Of a DNA stretch of 64,000 bases, positions 26,517 to 34,400 are shown piece after piece; position 1 is the stretch's first letter; each line of letters opens with the position of its first letter. Both the position numbers and the translations under genes were made by a program. Origin of the DNA: Variovorax ginsengisoli (lineage in GTDB: Bacteria > Pseudomonadota > Gammaproteobacteria > Burkholderiales > Burkholderiaceae_C); the NCBI RefSeq assembly GCF_030486595.1, contig NZ_JAUJZH010000032.1, forward strand, positions 1 to 64,000, given 5' to 3'. The notes beneath the pieces were generated by a model. That model saw only the letters and a program-made list of their open reading frames with translations. It searched no databases and was not told the DNA's origin.

Positions 26517-27346
26517 TTTCCGGCAAGACCACCCTGATCGCCCACCTGGGCTACCCGACCGAGAGCTTCAAGGCTCCGATGATCTACAACCCCTGGTTCG
26601 ACCGGCAGGGCATCGACGCCGTCGTGATGCCGATGGGCGTCAAGACCGAGGATTACGCCGGCGTGCTGGCCTCGCTGTTCAAGCTGACCAATATCCGCGG
26701 CGCGCTGGTCACCATGCCGCACAAGATCACGACCTTGTCGCTGGTCGACGAGGCGACCCCGACCGCGAAGATCGCCGGCGCCTGCAACGCGATCCTGAAG
26801 CGGCCCGACGGCAGCTTGCTGGGCGACCAGTTCGATGGCGCCGGCTTCGTGCGCGGCGTGCAGCGCAAGGGCCGCGCGCTGGAAGGCGCGCGGGTGCTCG
26901 TGTCGGGCAGCGGCGGCGTCGGTTCGGCGATCGCCGCCTCGCTGGCCGCGGCCGGCGTGGCGCAGATGGCGCTCTACGACAGCAGCGCCGCCTCGTCGGA
27001 GGCGCTCGCCGGCCGCCTGCGCGCGCACTACCCGCAACTGGTGGTCACGACCGGCTCCAACGACCCGGCCGGCTTCGACCTGGTGGTCAACGCCACGCCG
27101 CTCGGCATGAAGGAGGGCGATCCGCTCCCCTTCGACGTCGCGCGCATCGCGCCGTCCACCTTCGTTGGCGAAGTGGTCATGAAGAGCGAATACACGCCGC
27201 TCTTGCGCGCAGTGCGCGACAAGGGCTGCGCAGTGCAGGTCGGCACCGACATGCTGTTCGAGATGATTCCGGCCTACCTGGAGTTCTTCGGTTTCGGCAG
27301 CGCCACGCCGGAAGATTTGCGGGCGGTGGCGACGCTGGCTTACTGA
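26513..27346 (+). CDS. Shikimate dehydrogenase-like oxidoreductase (paralogue 2)
   Basis: 277 residues of the AroE fold. Lys71 in VTMPHKITT and Asp108 in GDQFDGAG supply the catalytic pair; the cofactor motif VSGSGGVGSAIAASL is near 130 and VVNATPLGM near 195. The substrate loop is GYPTESFKAP (13-22); as in paralogue 1, the two carboxylate-binding serines of classical AroE are replaced. It overlaps the dehydratase gene and lies five bases before the PcaB-like gene. It probably makes the ketone that the dehydratase uses, or acts on a related ring compound. Confidence 0.82.
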   Translation: MISGKTTLIAHLGYPTESFKAPMIYNPWFDRQGIDAVVMPMGVKTEDYAGVLASLFKLTNIRGALVTMPHKITTLSLVDEATPTAKIAGACNAILKRPDGSLLGDQFDGAGFVRGVQRKGRALEGARVLVSGSGGVGSAIAASLAAAGVAQMALYDSSAASSEALAGRLRAHYPQLVVTTGSNDPAGFDLVVNATPLGMKEGDPLPFDVARIAPSTFVGEVVMKSEYTPLLRAVRDKGCAVQVGTDMLFEMIPAYLEFFGFGSATPEDLRAVATLAY

Positions 27347-27351
27347 ACGTC

Positions 27352-28506
27352 ATGAGCCTCTTCGAGGCGGTGCTTTCCACGTCCGAGATGCGCGGCGTCT
27401 TCGGCGATCGCAGCGTGGTCGACGCGATGCTGCGCTTCGAGGCCGCGCTGGCACGCGCCCAGGCCCGGCTCGGGCTGATCCCGGCCTCGGCCGCCGCGTC
27501 GATCGCCGGCAGCTGCAAGGTCGAGCTGTTCGACGTCGCCAAGATCGTTCGAGACAGCGGCCGCGCCGGCAGCATCGCGGACCCGCTGGTCCACAGCCTC
27601 AAGGAGGCGGTCGGCCTCTTCAACGCCGACGCGGTGCCTTTCGTGCATTTCGGCTGCGGCGCCCAGGAACTGGTCGACAGTGCGATGGCGCTGCTGACGC
27701 GCGAGGCCGTGGCGCTGGTCGATGCCGATCTGGCCCGCGCCGTCCAGGCGCTGCTCGTGCAAGCCGAGCGCCATGCCACCACGCCGATGCTCGCGCGCCC
27801 GCTGGGGCAGCCGGACACGGTCACGAGTTTCGGGCGGGTGTGCGTCGACTGGGCGGCGCCGCTCGCCCGCCGCCGCGAGCGGCTGGCCGGGGCCGCGCGC
27901 CGGGCGCTGCAGGTGCGGTTCGGCGCCGGCGACGGTGTGGACGACCGGATGCAGGGGCAGGGCGCGGTGGTGCGCCGGCAGTTGGCTGAGGCGCTCGGCC
28001 TGCGCGACCCGGGGGCTGACGGGCGCAGCGAGCGCGACGACTGGATCGCACTCGGCTGCGAACTGGGGCTCTTGATCGGCAGCCTGGGCCGGGTCGCCAG
28101 CGACATCGCGCTGCTGGCCCGATCCGAGGTCGGCGAGCTGGCGGAGGGCGGCGATCCCGCTCGCGGCCAGCGACCGGCGTCGGTGGTCGCGCTGGCGGCC
28201 GCGCAGCGCGCGCCGCAGCGCGTGGCGGCGCTGCTGGCCGGCATGCCGCAGGCGCATTCGCCGGGCAGTTGGCAGGCGGAGCTGGCCGAATGGCCCCAGC
28301 TCCTGATGTCGGCGCACGGCAGCGCGCGGGCGCTGGCGGACGCCTTGCCCGGCCTGCAGGTCGATGCCGCGCGGATGCTGTCGAATATCGAACAGCTGCG
28401 CCTCGACCCGGCGCAAGCCGAGGCCGCCGGTGTGCAGGCACTGGCGCAGGTGCTGGTCCTTCAGTCAGCCTCCGAACCCGTCGATCCAAGCGACATTGCG
28501 GGATGA
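27352..28506 (+). CDS. PcaB-like protein with degenerate catalytic motifs
   Basis: 384 residues, related along its length to 3-carboxy-cis,cis-muconate cycloisomerase (about 450 residues) of the fumarase/aspartase superfamily. The N-terminal MRGVFGDRSVVDAMLRFEAAL and ALGRVASDIALLARSEVGEL-like stretches fit PcaB. However, GCGAQE (101-106) replaces the usual GATSQD, and the GSS-x-MPHKRNP signature loop is missing: around 266-276 the sequence runs GGDPARGQRPA straight into VVALAAAQRAP. The loop serine is catalytic in this superfamily, so the protein may be inactive as a lyase or have another role. The operon position otherwise suits protocatechuate degradation. Confidence 0.75.
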   Translation: MSLFEAVLSTSEMRGVFGDRSVVDAMLRFEAALARAQARLGLIPASAAASIAGSCKVELFDVAKIVRDSGRAGSIADPLVHSLKEAVGLFNADAVPFVHFGCGAQELVDSAMALLTREAVALVDADLARAVQALLVQAERHATTPMLARPLGQPDTVTSFGRVCVDWAAPLARRRERLAGAARRALQVRFGAGDGVDDRMQGQGAVVRRQLAEALGLRDPGADGRSERDDWIALGCELGLLIGSLGRVASDIALLARSEVGELAEGGDPARGQRPASVVALAAAQRAPQRVAALLAGMPQAHSPGSWQAELAEWPQLLMSAHGSARALADALPGLQVDAARMLSNIEQLRLDPAQAEAAGVQALAQVLVLQSASEPVDPSDIAG

Positions 28507-29711
28507 CTTCCGCCGCAGCCCGCCGCGGCATCTCGTTCGCCCTGCTGCTGCCGCTGCTGCTGGCGGCGCAGCCGGTCGCCACCGACAGCTACCTGCCGGC
28601 ACTGCCGGCGATCACGCGCGACCTGGGCCCGGCCAGCGCCAGCCTGACTGTCTTCGTGCTTGCCTTCGGCTTCGGCCAGCTGCCCTGCGGCCCGCTGTCG
28701 GACCGGTTCGGGCGCCGCCCGGTGCTGCTGGTCGGCCTCGCCAGCTATGCGCTGGCGGCATTGGGCTGCGCGCTGTCGAGCGGGATCCCGATGCTGGTGG
28801 CCTGCCGGGCGCTGCAGGGCTTCTCGATGGCGGCGATCCTGGTCTGCGCGCGGGCCGCGGTGCGCGACCTCTATCCGGCCCACGAGGGGCCGCACGTGAT
28901 GGCGCGCGGCCTCACCGGACTCGGCGTGGTGGGCCTGCTGGCGCCGCTCATGGGGGCCTGGACGGTGCAGTCCGCGGGCTGGCGCTGGGTGCTGGGAGGG
29001 ATGGCGGCATATGCATTCCTGCTCTGGCTTCTATGCTGGCGCGGCTTCGACGAAACGCGCGCCGACAGCGCCGGCCCCTCCGCGCCCAAGGGCAGCCTGC
29101 GCGAAGTCTTCGCCAGCGCGAGCTTTCGCGCCTGGGCCTCGCTGGCCGCCGCCACCTACGGGGGAATCTTCTGCTTCCTGCTGCTGTCGCCTATGGTCTA
29201 CATCAGCTACCTGGGCTTCTCTCCCGCCTGGTACGGATGGATCCCGGCCGGCGGCTCGCTGGTCTACATCTTCAGCACCACGCTGTGCCGTCGCCTGCTG
29301 CGGCGCGTGGGGGCGGTGCGCGCGGTGCAGATGGGTTCGCTGCTGAGCCTCGCCGGGCCGCTGGTGCAGGCGCTGGGCTGCTGGCTGCTGCCGCGCACGG
29401 CCTGGCCGCTGCTGCTGGGCCATGCGATCTACTGCATCGGCCACGGCATCCACCAGCCCTGCGGCCAGGCCGGCGCGGTCGGCGACCTGCCGCATCTGGC
29501 GGGGCGCGCGGTGTCGTGGTCCGGATTCGCGATGATGGCGGTGGCTTTCGTCGTCGGCCAGGTGGCCGCCGGCTTCGTCGATCCCGAACTCAGCCACGGC
29601 GCCTGGCCGATGGTGGTGCCGATGGCGCTGGCCGGCGCCGCGCTGGTGCTGATCGCCTATGTCTGGCTGCCCCGTCTGCCGCTGTCGCATCCTAGAAAGG
29701 AAAGCCCATGA
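28503..29711 (+). CDS. Bcr/CflA-type MFS transporter
   Basis: 402 residues from ATG 28503 (ATGA overlap with the PcaB-like gene). Twelve helices; the drug:proton antiporter-1 motifs are QPVATDSYLPALPAI in helix 1, GPLSDRFGRRPVLL in loop 2-3 and RALQGFSMAAILV in helix 4. Members export drugs, sugars or sulfur compounds. Embedded in a catabolic operon it may export a toxic intermediate or move an aromatic acid; the direction is not determined by sequence. Confidence 0.85.
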   Translation: MTSAAARRGISFALLLPLLLAAQPVATDSYLPALPAITRDLGPASASLTVFVLAFGFGQLPCGPLSDRFGRRPVLLVGLASYALAALGCALSSGIPMLVACRALQGFSMAAILVCARAAVRDLYPAHEGPHVMARGLTGLGVVGLLAPLMGAWTVQSAGWRWVLGGMAAYAFLLWLLCWRGFDETRADSAGPSAPKGSLREVFASASFRAWASLAAATYGGIFCFLLLSPMVYISYLGFSPAWYGWIPAGGSLVYIFSTTLCRRLLRRVGAVRAVQMGSLLSLAGPLVQALGCWLLPRTAWPLLLGHAIYCIGHGIHQPCGQAGAVGDLPHLAGRAVSWSGFAMMAVAFVVGQVAAGFVDPELSHGAWPMVVPMALAGAALVLIAYVWLPRLPLSHPRKESP

Positions 29712-30472
29712 TCCGCTTGAACCTTGTCCGCGAGGGCGGTGGCCCGATCGTCGTGCTCAGCCATGCGCTCGGCTGCGACCTCCACATGTGGGACGGCGCG
29801 GCGGCGCTGCTGGCGCGGGCCCACTCGGTGCTGCGCTACGACCACCGCAACCACGGGGCCTCCGAGTCGGTGGCCGGGCCGGTCACGATGCAGGACCTGG
29901 CGGACGACGCGGCCGCGCTGATCGAGCGCGAGGCCGAGGGCGAGCCGGTGCATTTCGTCGGGCTGTCGATGGGCGGCATGGTGGCCCAGGCGCTGGCGGC
30001 CCGTCGTCCCGAGTTGCTGAAGACCGTGGTGATCGCCAATTCGGCGTCCCACTATCCGGATGCCGCCCCTTGGCGCACCCGCATCGAGACGGTGCGGGCG
30101 CAAGGCGTGGCGGGCATCGCCGAGGGTGCAGTGGCACGCTGGCTCACACCCGGCTACGTGGCGACGCCCGAAGGCGCCGCGGCGGCCCGGCAGTTGCGCG
30201 ACATGCTCTTGCGCACCGATGCGGCCGGCTACATCGCGAGCTGCGAGGCCGTGGCGGCGATCGACTTCCGCGAGAGCAACCGGCGCATCCCCGTGCCGAC
30301 GCTGGTGATCGCCGGCACGCGCGACGAGGCCACGCCGCCCTCGATGTCCGAGGCGATGGTGGCGGCGATTCCGGGGTCGCGTCTGGCCACCATAGCAGCC
30401 GCTCACTTGAGCGCGGTCGAGCGGCCGGAGGCGTTCACCCAACTGCTCGTCGATTTCTGGCGCAGTCTTTGA
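29708..30472 (+). CDS. pcaD: 3-Oxoadipate enol-lactonase
   Basis: 254 residues from ATG 29708, overlapping the MFS gene by four bases. It is an alpha/beta-hydrolase with the PcaD layout: LSHALGCDLHMWDG (oxyanion region), RYDHRNHGAS, and the nucleophile elbow VGLSMGGMVAQ with Ser87; a late AAHLSAVERPEAF carries the likely catalytic His. It hydrolyses 3-oxoadipate enol-lactone to 3-oxoadipate in the protocatechuate branch. Last gene of the operon; pcaG, pcaH and pcaC are not in the window. Confidence 0.87.
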   Translation: MIRLNLVREGGGPIVVLSHALGCDLHMWDGAAALLARAHSVLRYDHRNHGASESVAGPVTMQDLADDAAALIEREAEGEPVHFVGLSMGGMVAQALAARRPELLKTVVIANSASHYPDAAPWRTRIETVRAQGVAGIAEGAVARWLTPGYVATPEGAAAARQLRDMLLRTDAAGYIASCEAVAAIDFRESNRRIPVPTLVIAGTRDEATPPSMSEAMVAAIPGSRLATIAAAHLSAVERPEAFTQLLVDFWRSL

Positions 30473-30491
30473 TGCACTGCGGCGCTATCGC

Positions 30492-30845
30492 TCAGCTGCC
30501 GCGGTAGGTCGAGCAGCTCCACGGCGTGCACAGCATCGGCACGTGATAGTGCTGCTGCGTGTCGAAGATCGCGAAGCGCACCGGCACGGTATCGAGAAAG
30601 GGCATGTCGTTGCCGGCGCCAGGCTGGCGACGAAAGAAGTCGCCGACGTGGAACAGCAGCTCGTACTGCCCGACCTTCGCCGCGTCGGGCGCGAGCACCG
30701 GCTGGTCGGTGCGGCCGTCGGCGTTGGTGGTGAGGGTCTTCACCAGCTTCCAGCCGTCGCCGTCGCGCACCGAGAAATCGATGCGCATGCCGGCGCCGGG
30801 GCGGCCCGTGCCGCTGTTCAGGACATGCGTGGAAATGCCTGCCAT
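30492..30845 (-). CDS. uraH: 5-Hydroxyisourate hydrolase (cytoplasmic)
   Basis: 117 residues, a transthyretin-related protein. The N-terminal ISTHVLNSGTGRPG holds one active-site His, NADGRTDQP the Arg, YHVPML the second His, and the protein ends in the diagnostic YRGS. It hydrolyses 5-hydroxyisourate to OHCU, the second step of urate breakdown. It is the last gene of an operon with a second copy and uraD. Confidence 0.94.
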   Translation of the reverse strand: MAGISTHVLNSGTGRPGAGMRIDFSVRDGDGWKLVKTLTTNADGRTDQPVLAPDAAKVGQYELLFHVGDFFRRQPGAGNDMPFLDTVPVRFAIFDTQQHYHVPMLCTPWSCSTYRGS

Positions 30846-30872
30846 GTGCTTGTCTCCTTGTCGATCGGCGGA

Positions 30873-31361
30873 TCAGCTGCCGCGGTAGTACGAGTAGCCC
30901 CAGGGGGTGAACAGGATCGCCAGGTGGATGCGCTCCGTCGGGTTCGTGATGCGGAAGCGCACCGGCACCTGCGAGAGGAAATTCGGCTTCGGCAGCGTCG
31001 TGCCGCGCGCGGCGAAGTAGTCGTCCAGCTGCAGCAGCAGCTCGTAGCGGCCGGGCTGGTAGGTCGCATCGAGCAGCAAGGGCTCGTCGGTGCGGCCGCC
31101 CTTGTTGGTCTCGAAGCGGCGCAGCACTTGCAAGTCATCGCCGTCGTATCTGGAGAGCTGCACCTTCATGCCGGCACCCGGCGAACCGTTGTGCGTGTCG
31201 ATCGCATGCATCGTGAGGCGCGGGCTCAGGTCGATCTGCGACACCGGCGCGGTCGCGAGCGCGGTCGGCGCGTTCTGTGCTGTCGCAGCGCCGGCCGCAA
31301 GGCTGCCGAGTGCGAGACCGGCGGGCAGGAAGGCGCGGCGGGTGAGGGTGGGCGAGGTCAT
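30873..31361 (-). CDS. 5-Hydroxyisourate hydrolase paralogue with Tat signal
   Basis: 162 residues from ATG 31361. The first ~28 residues form a twin-arginine signal: LTRRAFLPAG (Arg8, Arg9) followed by a hydrophobic Ala-rich stretch ending ATA-QN. The mature part is a transthyretin-like hydrolase: LTMHAIDTHNGSPG, NKGGRTDEP, RIHLAILF and the terminal YRGS. All three catalytic residues appear retained. Export suggests a periplasmic enzyme, unlike the cytoplasmic copy 27 bases downstream. Why a folded, Tat-exported version is kept is unclear. Confidence 0.85.
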   Translation of the reverse strand: MTSPTLTRRAFLPAGLALGSLAAGAATAQNAPTALATAPVSQIDLSPRLTMHAIDTHNGSPGAGMKVQLSRYDGDDLQVLRRFETNKGGRTDEPLLLDATYQPGRYELLLQLDDYFAARGTTLPKPNFLSQVPVRFRITNPTERIHLAILFTPWGYSYYRGS

Positions 31362-31377
31362 GGCGCGGTAGCTCCGT

Positions 31378-31914
31378 TCAATGGGCCAGCAGCCTGCCCA
31401 GGCGCAGGCGCGTGATGATCGAGATCTGTTCGAGGGCGGCATCGAGCTCGGTGTCGGTGTCGCGCTCGATGCGCGTGCGCAGCGCCTCGAAGATCTGCGA
31501 GCGCGTGTTCTTGAGCACCGCGATGATGAAAGGGAAGCCATGCTTCGCCGCGTACGCCGCGTTGAGCCGACGAAGCATCTGCAACTCGTTGCGCGTCAAG
31601 GCATTGAGGCCGGCCTGCTCGGCGGTCGAGTGGCCGGTCATGGTGCCGGCCTGGGCCTCCTTGCCGGCCAGCTCCGGGTGCATGCGCAGGAAGTCGATGC
31701 GCACCTCGCGTGAGGTTGCCCGCACCACGCCGATCATCGCGCGGTGCAGATCGTCGATGCTCGCGAACGGCCGCTCGGCCCAGACCTCGGTCGCGACCCA
31801 GGGCGAGTGCTCGAACACGCCGCCCAGTGCGGCGACGAAGCGCACGCGGTCGAGCCGGTTGATATCCGACAGGCTCAACGCCGGCGCTTCGGAGACATGC
31901 ATGACGGCGCTCAT
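31378..31914 (-). CDS. uraD: OHCU decarboxylase
   Basis: 178 residues. The family core is visible: FVAALGGVFEHSPWVA, then FLRMHPELAGKEA with catalytic His79, and the terminal KHGFPFIIAVLKNTRSQIF segment. It decarboxylates 2-oxo-4-hydroxy-4-carboxy-5-ureidoimidazoline to (S)-allantoin, the third step of urate oxidation. The start at 31914 overlaps the stop of the upstream permease (ATGA), so the genes are translationally coupled. Confidence 0.93.
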   Translation of the reverse strand: MSAVMHVSEAPALSLSDINRLDRVRFVAALGGVFEHSPWVATEVWAERPFASIDDLHRAMIGVVRATSREVRIDFLRMHPELAGKEAQAGTMTGHSTAEQAGLNALTRNELQMLRRLNAAYAAKHGFPFIIAVLKNTRSQIFEALRTRIERDTDTELDAALEQISIITRLRLGRLLAH

Positions 31915-33245
31915 CGCGTCACCGCCTTCTTCGCGAAACGCGGCACGAAGGCGATGATGAGGATCGCGGCGCAGACCTCGACCGCCGCCACGATGTAGAG
32001 CCCCGGCGAGAGCAGACCGGTCGACGTCTTGATGGCGCCCATCATCGAAGGGGCGCCGAAGCCGGCGAGGTTGGCGATCGAGTTGATCAGTGCCACGCCG
32101 CCCGCCGCGGCCGCACCGGCGAGGAAGCGGCCCGGCAGTTGCCAGAACACCGGGATCGCGCTCATGGTGCCGACGATCGCCAGCGTCTGCGCGGCCAGCG
32201 CGATCATCGGGCTCTGCTTCATGAAGAGCGCCGTAAGCGCGAGGCCGATCGCGCCGAGTGCCGCCGCGAAGGCGCAGTGCAGCCGGCTTTCCTGCTGCCG
32301 GTCGGAGTGCAGGCCGTTGCAGATCATGCCGACGGCGCCGCAGAGGTACGAGGCGGCCATGATCCAGCCCACCGTCGCCGGGTTGGTGAAGCCCACTTCC
32401 TTGACCACGGAGGGGCCGAAGAAGGTCAGCGACGAATTGGCCGCGATGATGCAGAAGAAGATCAGGATCAGCAGCCACATGCGGCGGTCCTTCAGCGAGG
32501 CGATCAGGCTCTCTTCGCGATGGCCGAGCGCCCTGTTGTCGCGTGCCATGTCTTCGTGCACGAGGCGGCGCTGCTCGGCGGTGAGCCAGTGGGCCTGCTC
32601 GGGCCGGTCGGTCAGGTAGAACCAGGTCACGAAGCCGGCCAGGACCGAGGGGATGCCCTCGATCAGGAACACCCATTGCCAGCCCGACCAGCCGTTCAGG
32701 CCGTGCATGTTGTTCATGATGCCGCCGGCCAGCGGCCCGCCGATGACACCGGCAATGGCCGAGGCCGACATGAAGATGCCGAAGGCCTTGGCGCGCCGCT
32801 CGCTCGGATACCAGTAGGTGAGGTAGAGGATGATGCCGGGATAGAAGCCGGCCTCGAACACGCCCATCAGGAAGCGCAGGAAATAGAACATCGCCGGCGT
32901 CTTCACGAACATCGTCGCGACGCAGACGATGCCCCAGCCGATGGTGATGCGCATGATGGTCTTCTTGGCGCCGATCCTTTGCAGCAGCAGGTTCGACGGC
33001 ACTTCGAAGAAGAAGTAGCCGAGGAAGAAGATGCCGGCGCCCAGCCCGTAGACCGCTTCGCTCCAGCCCAGTTCGTCGAGCATGGTGAGCTTGACGAAGC
33101 CGACGTTGACGCGGTCGACCCAGGCCAGGACCCAGAGCGCGAAGATGAACGGAATGATGCGCCAAGTGATGCGGCTGTAGGCCGCGTCGAGCGCGTTGGC
33201 CGGCGCGGTGGGCACGGCATGTTGCGGAACTTCCAGGGTGGCCAT
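31911..33245 (-). CDS. ACS-family MFS transporter (probable ureide or purine permease)
   Basis: 444 residues from ATG 33245, chosen for the AAGGAG box upstream. Twelve helices with anion:cation symporter features: AWVDRVNVGFVKLTMLDELG in helix 1, FFLGYFFFEVPSNLLL in helix 2 and RFLMGVFEAGFYPGIILYLT in helix 4. Relatives transport tartrate, hydroxyphenylacetate, allantoate and other organic anions. As the first gene of the uraD-uraH operon it likely imports urate, a ureide or another purine breakdown product. Confidence 0.85.
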   Translation of the reverse strand: MATLEVPQHAVPTAPANALDAAYSRITWRIIPFIFALWVLAWVDRVNVGFVKLTMLDELGWSEAVYGLGAGIFFLGYFFFEVPSNLLLQRIGAKKTIMRITIGWGIVCVATMFVKTPAMFYFLRFLMGVFEAGFYPGIILYLTYWYPSERRAKAFGIFMSASAIAGVIGGPLAGGIMNNMHGLNGWSGWQWVFLIEGIPSVLAGFVTWFYLTDRPEQAHWLTAEQRRLVHEDMARDNRALGHREESLIASLKDRRMWLLILIFFCIIAANSSLTFFGPSVVKEVGFTNPATVGWIMAASYLCGAVGMICNGLHSDRQQESRLHCAFAAALGAIGLALTALFMKQSPMIALAAQTLAIVGTMSAIPVFWQLPGRFLAGAAAAGGVALINSIANLAGFGAPSMMGAIKTSTGLLSPGLYIVAAVEVCAAILIIAFVPRFAKKAVTR

Positions 33246-33321
33246 GAACAACTCCTTGACGGGATTCGGGTGGGGCGTCGGATGCGTCCATGGATTGGGC
33301 CAGCGCACCCCCGGACTGTCG

Positions 33322-33348
33322 ATAGCGTGCCGGCATGCGAATCGCTAT
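33322..33348. promoter_or_regulatory. Inverted repeat between ureide operon and LysR gene
   Basis: ATAGCG-N15-CGCTAT is an inverted repeat in the 149-base divergent region; with one mismatch the arms extend to CGATAGCG / CGCTATAG. A further CGATAG copy lies at 33367-33372. Repeated CGATAG elements around divergent promoters fit recognition and activation sites of the adjacent LysR protein. Confidence 0.45.
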
Positions 33349-33394
33349 AGACTGCATCGGACATATCGATAGACCCGAACTAAGGGAAAACACC

Positions 33395-34369
33395 ATGCAA
33401 CGCGGCGTCGATCTACTCGACGGCCATCTGCTGCGCGTGCTCGCCACGGTGGTGGAGGAGCGCAGCGTGTCGCGTGCCGCCGCCCGGTTGCGCCAGACGC
33501 AGCCCGCCGTGAGCGGCTCGCTCAAGCGCCTGCGCGACATCTTCGGCGACGCCCTGCTGGTGCGCGACGGCACCGCGATGGTGCCGACCGCCCGCGCCGC
33601 CGGCCTCGCCGTGCAGGCGCGGCGTGCGCTCGGCGAACTCGAAGCTTTGCTGGTCGAGCCCGAAGCCTTCGTCCCGTCCGAGGCCGAGCAGCGTTTCCGG
33701 ATCGCCTCGCCGGACTACATCGCGCCCTCATGGATCGCGCGGCTGGCGCAGCACGTGGGCGCCGAGGCGCCGCGTTGCCGCATCGAGTTGCGTGCGCTCG
33801 GCCCGACCTTCGACTTCGAGCGTGCGCTGGGCGACGACGAACTCGACCTCGTGATCGGCAACTGGCCTTCACCGCCCGAGCACCTGCACATCTCGCTGCT
33901 GCTGGAGGACGAGCTCGTCTGCCTGATGGCCCGCGACCATCCGCTGGCACAGGGCGCCACGCAGGTCAGCGAGGCCGACTACCTGGCAGCAGGGCATGTG
34001 GTGCCGGTGCCCTATGCGATGGCACAGCGCGGCGTGGTCGAGACCTACCTCGGCGAGCGCCGCCTCGGGCGCGACGCCCGCGTGCAGGTGCCTTACTTCG
34101 GGCTGGCGCCGTCGATCGCGGCCAGCACCCGGCTGCTGTTCACCACCGCGCGGCACTTCGCCGAGTACCACGCGCGGCTGCTGCCGCTGGCGCTGCTCGA
34201 AGCGCCGGCGGGCTTCCCGCGCATGCGCTTCTACCAGCTGTGGCACGACCGGGTCCACCATTCGGCGGCCCATCGCTGGCTGCGCGGCCTGGTGGCGCAG
34301 TTCGGGCGCGAGCTGGTCGCCCCGGCGATGCCGCAACGAGGGCAGGGGAATCCGTCGCCCGGCGCTTGA
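33395..34369 (+). CDS. LysR-family regulator (probable regulator of the ureide operon)
   Basis: 324 residues from ATG 33395 with a TAAGGGAA box upstream. The N-terminal winged helix is unmistakable (SVSRAAARLRQTQPAVSGSL, RLRDIFGDALLVRDG), followed by a periplasmic-binding-like effector domain. It is divergent from the permease-uraD-uraH operon and shares a 149-base promoter region with CGATAG repeats. Inference: it activates that operon with a purine or ureide as inducer. Confidence 0.88.
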   Translation: MQRGVDLLDGHLLRVLATVVEERSVSRAAARLRQTQPAVSGSLKRLRDIFGDALLVRDGTAMVPTARAAGLAVQARRALGELEALLVEPEAFVPSEAEQRFRIASPDYIAPSWIARLAQHVGAEAPRCRIELRALGPTFDFERALGDDELDLVIGNWPSPPEHLHISLLLEDELVCLMARDHPLAQGATQVSEADYLAAGHVVPVPYAMAQRGVVETYLGERRLGRDARVQVPYFGLAPSIAASTRLLFTTARHFAEYHARLLPLALLEAPAGFPRMRFYQLWHDRVHHSAAHRWLRGLVAQFGRELVAPAMPQRGQGNPSPGA

Positions 34370-34400
34370 AAAAAGCGTTGCCGGCCCCATCATCGCAACC

